From NCBI GenBank assembly GCA_040877415.1, contig JBBDNV010000090.1, positions 41,749 to 105,748 of the forward strand: 64,000 bases of DNA. Reading direction: 5' to 3'. Position 1 is the first letter of the stretch, and every line of letters begins with the position of its first letter. Positions 6,483 to 12,881 of the stretch are shown here, in pieces. Both the position numbers and the translations under genes were made by a program. The stretch comes from JBBDNV01 sp040877415. GTDB lineage: Bacteria > Planctomycetota > Planctomycetia > Pirellulales > PALSA-1355. Below the pieces are notes generated by a model. That model was given only the letters and a program-made list of their open reading frames with translations. It searched no databases and was not told the origin of the DNA.

Positions 6483-7487
6483 TTAAGAAACCTCAATGCC
6501 AAATTGAGCGGCATTGATTTCGCTTGGTGACCAATCGGAACTCGTGTCGGGATTCTGTTCCCAAATCGCAAACCGATTGACGTAGCTGGTTGTTCCGACT
6601 GATTGCGGCGTGCTGGCGTCGGTCGTGCTGCCGCTCTTGGCCACCAAAGCAATATCAAAATGCGAGGCGTCTGTTTCACGCACGACTGCATTGACCGCCA
6701 CGGCGTAGACTTGGGTCACGTTCGTCAAGCTTTGATAGTCGAAAAGGTCAGAGTCACTGGCAATGTTTGTCACGTAAGTTGAATCGTCGTCAGCGCTGGC
6801 GTCGTCCACCATCGCGTATAGGTCAACTCCGGTGCTTGGGGTGCCGTCAACCGCGCCGTCTCCGTTCGGAAAGATCGTGGAGATTTTCCAAGTGTTCATA
6901 AACGTGGAGTCATCGCGGCAGTAGAAGTCATCGTAGTAAAATGACGTGCTTACTGAGCCAGTCGGGCCGAGTCGCACGGTATCGCAGTAGGCGTTGCTGC
7001 CGGGTTGCGTGTCGATGCCGGAATCAGAGAGGATCGACGTGCCGTTCAATTGCACGTCATAGGAACCGCTGGAATTGTGGGTGTGGACAGATAGCTCGAT
7101 TGTGGCCCACGTCGAAGGGGTGAGCAGTCCGCCCGCGCTCGTTTCGAGCAAGGTGCTGCCAAGTCGAACTTCAATTGCGCCGCTGGACGTGGCGCGAAGG
7201 TTGATGCCTTCGTTCGATGCTTCCCAGAAACCAAGAATGCGGGCGCTAGTGTCGTTAAGGTTTTCGGGGTTGATCGCTACGCCAGCCGTCATGTCAGCAT
7301 TGTTCCCAAGCCCGGAGCGTGCGATATGGCGATTGTTGCCGGCGCGCCAGGAATGACCGCCCAAGCGGCCGGTTTGGTTGGCAGCCCCAAACGTCGGATC
7401 GGACGCGATGTTCCATTTTCGTTGGATTCCGACAGCGATGCCGGACGAGCCATAGGCGTCGAAGCCTTCAAGAAAGATCAATGACAT
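6483..7487 (-). CDS. Virion-type beta-rich protein (tail or fibre-like)
   Basis: 334 residues, very rich in Ser, Thr, Asn, Asp and Gly, starting MSLIFLEGFDAYGSSGIAVG. The opening LxxEGFD(A/H)Y followed by a beta-sandwich-like domain (residues about 40-200, with FYYDDFY near 195) matches phage structural proteins with a concanavalin/LamG-type fold. A C-terminal domain starts near ISTIFPNGDGAVDGTPSTG and contains many Asp-rich turns, typical of virion proteins that bind sugars. This assignment is from pattern memory. The start overlaps the end of a tiny upstream frame (7478-7543). It is the largest structural-type gene in the window. Confidence 0.65.
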   Translation of the reverse strand: MSLIFLEGFDAYGSSGIAVGIQRKWNIASDPTFGAANQTGRLGGHSWRAGNNRHIARSGLGNNADMTAGVAINPENLNDTSARILGFWEASNEGINLRATSSGAIEVRLGSTLLETSAGGLLTPSTWATIELSVHTHNSSGSYDVQLNGTSILSDSGIDTQPGSNAYCDTVRLGPTGSVSTSFYYDDFYCRDDSTFMNTWKISTIFPNGDGAVDGTPSTGVDLYAMVDDASADDDSTYVTNIASDSDLFDYQSLTNVTQVYAVAVNAVVRETDASHFDIALVAKSGSTTDASTPQSVGTTSYVNRFAIWEQNPDTSSDWSPSEINAAQFGIEVS

Positions 7488-7543
7488 TCGGCAGTCCCCA
7501 AGACTTCGACGTAGGTTTGGCAGATTGACGCGGTGTTTTCCAT
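7478..7543 (-). CDS. 21-residue upstream peptide (possible remnant)
   Basis: The frame MENTASICQTYVEVLGTAEC-H has AGGA 6 nt before its ATG and overlaps the start of the 334-residue gene by 10 bases. The piece SICQTYVEVLG resembles the SQTYVEVLG-like strand that recurs in phage structural proteins, so it may be the last remnant of a longer gene. It may also act only as a leader for coupled translation. It is short, so the call is tentative. Confidence 0.35.
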   Translation of the reverse strand: MENTASICQTYVEVLGTAECH

Positions 7544-7631
7544 ATCGGTTCCTGAGATGCGTAGGAGCGGCGCAGACGAGCGCGCGCCCATACGTGGTGT
7601 GATTTGACGTGGCCTAGTGTGGCGTGACGTT

Positions 7632-8015
7632 CTAGGCCGCTAGAATCGCGCTGGGCTGAGCCTTGCGCAATGAAAACCGGGCAACGGCTGCCGCTTTCTG
7701 GTCATCCGACAGCCGACGCCGCTTGCGGGGCTTGATGATGGCAAACACCGCGTTGGCGTCCGCCAAGTTGAAGGTTGCGTTGATGCCGTCCGATCCGTCT
7801 TGGGTGACCTGGACGCAATCGAGGGCCGCTATCCGCTTCGCAATCGCTCCGCGACTGTTGGTCGATACGCCCAGCAGATCGGGACCGTGCGGGTAGACGT
7901 GGCCGAACTGGCAAGGTATTTGCCAGTTCCAGGGGTCTTGCTCGCGGGGACCGGCAGACGGGTCGCGGTCGATCTTGAATTGCGGGTACAGGGTGCGCAG
8001 ATTGGGGCAGTCCAT
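7632..8015 (-). CDS. Conserved hypothetical protein, 127 aa
   Basis: Begins MDCPNLRTLYPQFKIDRDPS. Residues about 25-50 (WNWQIPCQFGHVYPHGPDLL) and 50-75 (GVSTNSRGAIAKRIAALDCV) form blocks that I associate with a family frequent in planctomycete mobile DNA. The end has a basic stretch (IKPRKRRRLSDDQKAAA) followed by a helix, plausibly DNA binding. AGGA lies 8 nt before the ATG at 8015. No function is known. Downstream (7544-7631) nothing is seen. Confidence 0.65.
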   Translation of the reverse strand: MDCPNLRTLYPQFKIDRDPSAGPREQDPWNWQIPCQFGHVYPHGPDLLGVSTNSRGAIAKRIAALDCVQVTQDGSDGINATFNLADANAVFAIIKPRKRRRLSDDQKAAAVARFSLRKAQPSAILAA

Positions 8016-8061
8016 TGCGGGGTTCCTTGGAGACGGAGTTACGGATAATCCGTCGCTCCTA

Positions 8062-8119
8062 TTCTCTCTATATATTTCTCTCTCTTATTTTTCGCAAAGA
8101 GAGAGAGAGAGAGAAAGAG
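8062..8119. repeat. CT-run / GA-run hairpin
   Basis: A pyrimidine run of CT repeats (8062-8086) is followed after ten bases by a purine run of GA repeats (8096-8119). They can pair over about ten bases (8075-8086 with 8097 onward). It lies in the leader of the gene at 7632-8015 on the minus strand. It may be slippage-prone sequence, a weak terminator of the upstream gene or a leader structure. Confidence 0.6.
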
Positions 8120-8207
8120 TAACTTTAATAGAGTAATTGGAGCCAGGGTTTACCCGTGTTTTGCCGTGCGCAACTGAGGTAACCGGCTTGGTGCGGCTCG
8201 TAACGCA

Positions 8208-8480
8208 TTAACGACGAACGAGCCTATTGCCCGAGCGCTGAAGCGTCGGCCGCTCAGACTTCAAGTCGAGGTTGCCGAGAAAGACTCGCCCATTGCCGGC
8301 AACTCCGCGTTGAATCCCAAGATCGTCTAATGTCTTGACGATGGCGGCGCGGGTCCAGGCTGGGCGCTCAACTGGCGGGAGCCAGGAGCGGAAGGCATCA
8401 ACGAACCGGGCGAAGGAAATTTTCAAGCCGGCAAGCTGCACGGCTTCGGTGTCGATGAATTCGGAGAGGCGGTTTGGCAT
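8208..8480 (-). CDS. Hypothetical protein, 90 aa, winged-helix-like
   Basis: Begins MPNRLSEFIDTEAVQLAGLK. The block FARFVDAFRSWLPPVERPAW and then TRAAIVKTLDDLGIQRGVAG resembles the small winged-helix tail found at the C-terminus of phage primase/helicase proteins, ending GNGRVFLGNLDL. That is pattern-based and weak; a free-standing tail of this kind would be a small DNA-binding protein. AGGA lies 8 nt before the ATG at 8480. It sits beside the repeat-rich non-coding segment 8518-8925. Confidence 0.6.
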   Translation of the reverse strand: MPNRLSEFIDTEAVQLAGLKISFARFVDAFRSWLPPVERPAWTRAAIVKTLDDLGIQRGVAGNGRVFLGNLDLKSERPTLQRSGNRLVRR

Positions 8481-8517
8481 GGTGGTCGTCCTTGACCTGG
8501 CTGCGGTGAATGATTGC

Positions 8518-8690
8518 CTATACTACTATGCTGTGAATGGGCACTAAAATGTCGGTAAAATCTGGAAAGTTTTTCGGCCGCTAACCTACAATACGCCAGA
8601 ACGTCGATTTTCGTCGGTAAATTCTTCGGATTTTGTGGGATTCTACCCCTACTATACGCCCAGATAGCTTTTTTTGCCGGCAATTTCCGA
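8518..8690. repeat. Three imperfect tandem repeats, about 63 bp each
   Basis: Each unit has a CCTA(T/C)A-type block (8518, 8585, 8648; the last two share CCTAC-ATACGCC-AGA) and, about 28-33 bases later, a block GTCGGTAAA or GCCGGCAAT (8551, 8613, 8677). The spacing between units is 62-67 bases. No convincing gene covers the stretch. It could be a set of protein sites in front of the gene at 8208-8480, or part of an origin. Confidence 0.6.
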
Positions 8691-8719
8691 GAAACTTGTT
8701 ATTCCGACGCGGTGACTCG

Positions 8720-8925
8720 CGATACTCTGATACCGTGATACCGTATCACATTCCGTTGTATATATTTTACATTTATTTATTTCTGATTGTAGTAGTTGTA
8801 GTAGTAGTAACATAGTAACAGAGTATCAGAACGGCCCTCAGTACCGTGATTTGTAGGGTTTTGGCCTGATACTGGCCGTGATACTGGGGTCCGTCTCTGA
8901 TACTGCTTTTCGCCGTCGATATCAG
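8720..8925. repeat. Cluster of TGATAC boxes with an AT-rich core
   Basis: The box TGATAC occurs at 8728 and 8736 (tandem TGATACCG), 8868, 8879 and 8898 (each TGATACTG). Inverted copies lie at 8743 and 8823, and near-copies at 8720 and 8918. TGATAC-C-GTATCA (8736-8748) is a perfect interrupted palindrome. An AT-rich stretch with TTTATTTATTT and a GTAGTAGT run lies between the two groups (8751-8820). This is the look of an iteron-type origin or a multi-site operator. Confidence 0.65.
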
Positions 8926-9239
8926 AAATCAACGCGGTGACGCTGGAATCGACGCGGCGCGCGGTTACGGCGTGCGCCTCAGACGGGGCCAAATGTCGCT
9001 TGCCGGTTACAACCCGGCGCGCGGCGAGGTTTAGCCGGTTGCGGCCAGCCGCCGACCGAATGCCCCACCAAAATCGACCCGCCGTGCCGAATCGGTGAGA
9101 ATCGACGTGAGGCGCGGACCCCGAATCTTGGATGAGCGGGCAGCAAGAGCGCGACCCGCCTGAGAGACACCTACGCTAGAACGGCACAGATCGTGAACCG
9201 CGATAGCTCGACAGCCCGCGCCATGCCGACAAGGTGACT
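8926..9239. other. Non-coding stretch, no gene seen
   Basis: About 310 bases between the TGATAC cluster and the serine recombinase stop. It is more GC-rich than the repeat zone, with several CGGCGCGCGG-type strings. I see no convincing frame, RNA gene or terminator. Confidence 0.5.
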
Positions 9240-9812
9240 CTACCCCGCTAGATAGCGCTGGACTGTCCGCCGGGTGACGCCCAACGTCTTGGCAATCTGC
9301 CCGTCCGTGAGGCCCTTCCGCCGCAGTGTAGCCGCCTGCCCTGGCTCTGCCTTGGTGGTTCCCGGCTGCCGGCCCTGATACACGCCAGCGGCCTTAGCCG
9401 CCTTGATCCCTACCGCTTGCCGCTCGCGGCGTGTCTCTTGCTCCATTTCCGCAACGCCCAGCAGCACAGCAGCAAGCATCTTGCCAAGTGCTCCATTGAA
9501 ATCAATCTGTTGAGTGACCGAAACGATACGCAATCCCTTGTCGCACCAGTCGCATAGGGTGTTGATTCCATCCCGCAGACTGCGGGACAGCCGGTCAAGC
9601 TTCCAAACTACCACGGTCTTCACTTCGCCATTGAAGATGGCAGCTTGAAGACGACGGAAGGCGGGGCGGTCGAGATTGTCGCCGGACCGCTTGTCAATGA
9701 ACCATTCCACAGCGCTAACGGCATTGCCCTTTAGCCAACGCTCGATTTCCCGCCGTTGCCCCGCTTCATTTTGACCGACCGTCGAAACTCGGATGTAGAT
9801 CGCTGTTGTCAT
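9240..9812 (-). CDS. Serine recombinase (resolvase/invertase family)
   Basis: 190 residues from the ATG at 9812, which has GGAG 8 nt upstream. The catalytic domain opens TAIYIRVST with Arg8 and nucleophile Ser10, continues with DKRSGDNLDRPAFRRL and VVVWKLDRLSRSL (the Arg cluster that holds the phosphate), then the long E helix (LLGVAEMEQETRRERQ). The C-terminal HTH is GLTDGQIAKTLGVTRRTVQR. Size and layout are those of small resolvases and invertases. The partner site should be local. The TGATAC cluster on one side (8720-8925) and the direct repeat on the other (10188-10447) are candidates. Confidence 0.9.
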   Translation of the reverse strand: MTTAIYIRVSTVGQNEAGQRREIERWLKGNAVSAVEWFIDKRSGDNLDRPAFRRLQAAIFNGEVKTVVVWKLDRLSRSLRDGINTLCDWCDKGLRIVSVTQQIDFNGALGKMLAAVLLGVAEMEQETRRERQAVGIKAAKAAGVYQGRQPGTTKAEPGQAATLRRKGLTDGQIAKTLGVTRRTVQRYLAG

Positions 9813-10187
9813 GTTGCTTGCTCCAGGGGTATGACAACATAAGTATACGCTAGAAGTCTCAGGCAAGCGAGGCAAATCCGATCAGAATCTCTCGATATCT
9901 GAAAGGCTCAACACTCGCCACCCTATTTGTCACAAGCATGGGTGAAGTCACGCCAACCAATGGTCAGACGTGCGGAACAACGTCGATCAACGTTCGATTG
10001 CACCACGTCATCACAACGCCCAGCACGCTCGCCAGCGTCAACCTGGCTCCGATGACTGCGGGTGGGGGTGGGGTCAAACCGTCGCCGCTGGGCACGATTT
10101 CCGAGGGGGCTGGGCCGGCAGCCCTATCGGCTGAATTTTTCCGGTCGCGAGAAGGTGCTACGCGTAGAAACGGAATTGTCATCACAG
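9813..10187. other. Intergenic region between divergent units, left part
   Basis: Upstream of both the recombinase (minus) and the 10482 operon (plus). It must contain at least the recombinase promoter. Apart from a G-rich run near 10060-10075, no convincing gene is seen. Confidence 0.5.
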
Positions 10188-10447
10188 CCGATTCATTCGC
10201 GCCTAGTTCGCTGATTCCTCACAGAATGGCCGAGAAGTGAGCGACCAGATTCCATCCAATCGGAGTACAAGGTTCTAGCTGCCCGAGTCTATCCGCGCGA
10301 ATCGAATTCGTGTGCGCATCGTCGCGTCCAGCCAACGGATTAGCCGTCGCGACCGGATCATTCGCGCGCCATTCGGCGCGGGCTCTGACCAAGTTGGAAT
10401 TCCAAGCGACCAGTTTCGCGACAATCGGGATACAAGGTCATAGCACC
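10188..10447. repeat. Imperfect 95-bp direct repeat, 165 bp apart
   Basis: Copy 1 is about 10188-10282 and copy 2 about 10353-10447. The best-kept parts are TCATTCGCGC near the left ends and GCGACCAG followed by CAATCGG-TACAAGGT-TAG near the right ends. A 12-bp palindrome TTGGAATTCCAA (10394-10405) occurs in copy 2 only. The repeat ends about 35 bases before the start of the gene at 10482, so it probably includes promoter or operator sequence. Confidence 0.6.
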
Positions 10448-10481
10448 ATTTACATTGCCCAAACGAAAGGATTGATGAGAG

Positions 10482-10994
10482 ATGATTTCCGACGTGTTGT
10501 CTGACGCTGTGCATGAGATCGAGCGGTACGAGCGCGACTTTCCAGATTACTATTGCGCGGTTCGGCCAGAGATTACAAAGGTCAAGCTGGCTATGTGCGA
10601 GTTGCGAGAGCGGCTTGATTGTCCCGCCGTGGAATTGAAAGTGTCCCCCGCAAGGGTGAGACTACGGCAGTCCAAAGCGCGGGCCGATCAACAATGGTTT
10701 GAATCCGGCCGGCAAATGGGAAAGCATTGGGCGGCGGAAGACGCGCAATATGAAGACTTGGCACGGCTTGAACTGGATTGCCAGTTTCCATCGTGCATTG
10801 AGGAAATCGCCGATCAACTGGAGATTTGCTCGGACTGCTTGGTCGGCGACATTGGTTCGGAACAGCAGTTTTCGGAATCGTTTGCCCAAGGGTTTGTGCG
10901 GGGTGCGCTTGAGGTTTTCCAGTTGGCATTCCCCGAAGACCTGATTCTGCCCGACATTGAGTTGAGCGACATTGCCTATCGGGGTGCGAAATGA
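10482..10994 (+). CDS. Hypothetical protein, 170 aa
   Basis: Begins MISDVLSDAVHEIERYERDF. It is acidic overall and largely helical. The four Cys in FPSCIEEIADQLEICSDCLV and earlier positions do not form a clear metal site. It is the first gene of the integration operon: its TGA overlaps the ATG of the excisionase-like gene (ATGA at 10991-10994). Position suggests a regulator or accessory of excision or replication, but no family is recognised. Confidence 0.65.
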   Translation: MISDVLSDAVHEIERYERDFPDYYCAVRPEITKVKLAMCELRERLDCPAVELKVSPARVRLRQSKARADQQWFESGRQMGKHWAAEDAQYEDLARLELDCQFPSCIEEIADQLEICSDCLVGDIGSEQQFSESFAQGFVRGALEVFQLAFPEDLILPDIELSDIAYRGAK

Positions 10995-11419
10995 TTGCGA
11001 CCAAATCAGCACCTAGAACTTTGCGAGAATTTCATGCTTGGCTGCAAGACGTATTCGATGGTATCTGCGAAGGGCCTACAGCCAACGAAATCGAGCCGAT
11101 GTTGCAACAGGCGTTCCGCTATGCGTGCAAATTCGGGGCGGGCGAGTTAGTCGGCACAATTAGTCCGTTGACCGAGCCCGATGAAGCGCTAGTCATCCTC
11201 GGGCGGTTATTGGCCTGGACAGCCGACAAAACGACGAAGCCGGCGGAACTGCTTTCCGCGAAAGATATCGCCGAAATGCTGGGAGTATCGGAAAGAACGG
11301 TTTGGCGTATGGTCGCCGCAGACGAAATCCCGCAGCCGGTCAAGGTTCGCGGATCGACCAAGTGGCGACGGTCGGAGATTCAAGCAACAATTGAACTATT
11401 GGAACCCGCACTGAGGTAA
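10991..11419 (+). CDS. Excisionase-like protein with MerR-type HTH
   Basis: 142 residues. The C-terminal 50 residues hold a helix-turn-helix of the excisionase/HTH_17 type: LLSAKDIAEMLGVSERTVWR followed by MVAADEIPQPVKVRGSTKWR, where the wing ends in the W-R-R typical of these proteins. The N-terminal 85 residues are helical and unrecognised. It lies 4 bases upstream of the integrase gene and overlaps the gene before it. This supports a role in directing integrase toward excision or in repressing the operon. Confidence 0.8.
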   Translation: MIATKSAPRTLREFHAWLQDVFDGICEGPTANEIEPMLQQAFRYACKFGAGELVGTISPLTEPDEALVILGRLLAWTADKTTKPAELLSAKDIAEMLGVSERTVWRMVAADEIPQPVKVRGSTKWRRSEIQATIELLEPALR

Positions 11420-11423
11420 CAAC

Positions 11424-12755
11424 ATGCCCAGCATCTTCAAGCGAAAACGAACCGTCAAAGGTGTCAGCGTCGAAGCCAAGCGGTACACGATCCAATACCA
11501 AGACGCGGCTGGCCAGATTCAACGGGTCGCCGGCTTCACTGACAAAGGCCGCACTTGGGACTTGGCGATGAAACTGGAGAGCGGCGAAGCGGAGAGCAAC
11601 CACGTTCGCCATCGCAAAACGCCAGTCTCAGACCTCTTGGAAGACTTCAAAAAGTCGTTGCTCGCCAGCGGTGACAGTTCCGAACACGTCAATAAGACTT
11701 GCAGCCGCATCAAGAAAATCGTCGAAGGCTGCGAATTCCATCGGATTGCCAGCTTCGACGCCGCCAAGCTTGAAACCTGGCTTGGCGAACAGCGGACGCG
11801 AGAGAAAAAGCCATTTGGCATTTCGACGAGCAACCACTACTTGACTTCGATGAAGCACTTTGGCAACTGGCTTGTCGAAAACCATCGCGCGGCGAGTAAT
11901 CCGTTCGCTCACTTGGCCCCTTTGAACAACGCGACTGACATTCGCCGCGAACGCCGCACGATCAGCGTCAAGGAACTCGATAAGTTCATTCTGACGGCGC
12001 ACAAGGGCGAAACCGTCAGCGAGCTTTCCGGCCCGGATCGGGCAATGCTGTACCTGTTAGCCGCCAACAGCGGGCTACGGGCGAGCGAACTGGCGAGCTT
12101 GACGCCCGAAAGCTTCAAGTTTGGCCGCGAGCCGTCTGTAACCGTCGAGGCCGCGTATTCCAAGCACCGTCGCCGCGATGTTCAGTCAATTCGTGCTGAT
12201 ATCGCCGCGCTGTTCAAGGTGTGGCTCAAGGGCCGCTCTGGGGTGCTGTGGCCGGGAACGTGGCACGAAAGGGCTGCCGAGATGGTGCGCGCCGATCTAG
12301 CAACGGCGGGCATCCCGTACAGCGTCAAGGGAGCAATCTTTGACTTCCACGCGCTACGTCACTTGTTCGTCAGCAACTTAGCTAAATCGGGTGTTCATCC
12401 CAAAGTCGCGCAAAGACTAGCGCGTCATTCAACAATCACACTGACGATGGACCGATATGCGCATCTCGACACGCCCGAGTTAGTTGAAGGGCTGCAACGA
12501 CTTCCGGCACTGCCGCTACTCGGAAAGTCGCTCGCAAATTTGACACAAAATTTGACACAAACCACCGTCCCAGAGGGTCACGACGGGTCATTTGAAGGCA
12601 CGACCCCCACGGATGAGGATGACACCAAAAACAACAGCCAACCTCTTGAGCTTCAAGAGGTTGGCGTTGGTTGTCACGATGCGTCGGACGATGACGCAAA
12701 TAGGCCCGGTAGGACTCGAACCTACGACCAAGGGATTATGAGTCCCCTGCTCTGA
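11424..12755 (+). CDS. int: Tyrosine site-specific recombinase (integrase)
   Basis: 443 residues. An N-terminal arm-binding part and SAM-like core-binding domain (about 65-165) precede the catalytic domain. The active-site set is complete: Arg219 (SGLRAS), Lys247 (YSKHRR), His309 and Arg312 (HALRHLF), His335 (LARHST) and Tyr345 (MDRYAHLD). The tail carries LTQNLTQ, encoded by a 13-bp tandem repeat (about 12537-12562). The last 18 codons (426-443) are the antisense of the tRNA at 12701-12774, so the C-terminus of the protein is supplied by the target site. A terminator-like hairpin (12626-12665) lies inside the coding region. It moves the element by integration at the tRNA. Confidence 0.95.
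   Translation: MPSIFKRKRTVKGVSVEAKRYTIQYQDAAGQIQRVAGFTDKGRTWDLAMKLESGEAESNHVRHRKTPVSDLLEDFKKSLLASGDSSEHVNKTCSRIKKIVEGCEFHRIASFDAAKLETWLGEQRTREKKPFGISTSNHYLTSMKHFGNWLVENHRAASNPFAHLAPLNNATDIRRERRTISVKELDKFILTAHKGETVSELSGPDRAMLYLLAANSGLRASELASLTPESFKFGREPSVTVEAAYSKHRRRDVQSIRADIAALFKVWLKGRSGVLWPGTWHERAAEMVRADLATAGIPYSVKGAIFDFHALRHLFVSNLAKSGVHPKVAQRLARHSTITLTMDRYAHLDTPELVEGLQRLPALPLLGKSLANLTQNLTQTTVPEGHDGSFEGTTPTDEDDTKNNSQPLELQEVGVGCHDASDDDANRPGRTRTYDQGIMSPLL
12626..12665 (-). terminator. Terminator hairpin downstream of the tRNA, inside int
   Basis: A perfect 13-bp stem GCCAACCTCTTGA (12637-12649) with TCAAGAGGTTGGC (12653-12665) and a 3-base loop. On the minus strand it is followed by TGTTGTTTTTGG. 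It lies 36 bases past the tRNA 3' end and would terminate the tRNA transcript while sitting within integrase codons. Confidence 0.75.
12701..12755. other. Attachment site (element/chromosome junction)
   Basis: The 3' half of the tRNA is shared with the end of the integrase gene, so crossover took place inside this interval. The matching copy at the other end of the element should repeat the tRNA 3' end and is not in the window. Confidence 0.7.
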
Positions 12756-12774
12756 CCAACTGAGCTACGGGCCC
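12701..12774 (-). tRNA. tRNA with CAT anticodon, probably tRNA-Ile2 (lysidine type)
   Basis: 74 nt. The acceptor stem GGGCCCG pairs with CGGGCCT (one G-U pair), the D arm is GCTC...GAGC, the anticodon arm GGGGA-CTCATAA-TCCCT, and the T arm GTAGG-TTCGAAT-CCTAC. Discriminator is A and CCA is not encoded. The anticodon CAT could mean elongator Met or the Ile2 species whose C is changed to lysidine by TilS. The TTGGTCG variable-region pattern after the anticodon stem reads more like Ile2. It is the integration target of the element. Confidence 0.92.
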
Positions 12775-12881
12775 ACATCCGTTATATGCCCGGGCGTGAC
12801 GGGTGTCTAAGGGGGCGAGCGATTGCTCCCGGGCGCCCTATTCTTCGGCTGGACGCCTGCCGGCCGAATTGCACGCCGCGC

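Larger units (their letters stand above)
1..12774. mobile_element. Integrated genetic element (prophage-like), right part, inserted in a tRNA gene
   Basis: The segment carries a tyrosine integrase with an excisionase-like HTH gene, a serine recombinase, virion-type proteins and many small overlapping unknown genes, and it ends inside a tRNA gene. Its base composition is visibly less GC-rich than the chromosome beyond 12882. The right boundary is the tRNA at 12701-12774. The left boundary is off-window, because no second copy of the tRNA 3' end is seen. No terminase, portal, capsid or replication helicase gene is visible, so a satellite, a decayed prophage or one arm of a larger prophage are all possible. 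Confidence 0.85.

Noticed and set aside
8423..8683. Minus-strand frame across the ~63-bp repeats
   Set aside because: It overlaps the start of the 8208-8480 gene, has no ribosome site, and the repeats explain the pattern better.
8720..8925. CRISPR array
   Set aside because: The TGATAC boxes are too short, unevenly spaced and in both orientations; no cas genes are seen.
9964..10185. Minus-strand frame of 73 codons in the intergenic region
   Set aside because: Proline-rich, no ribosome site and no neighbours in phase; probably chance.
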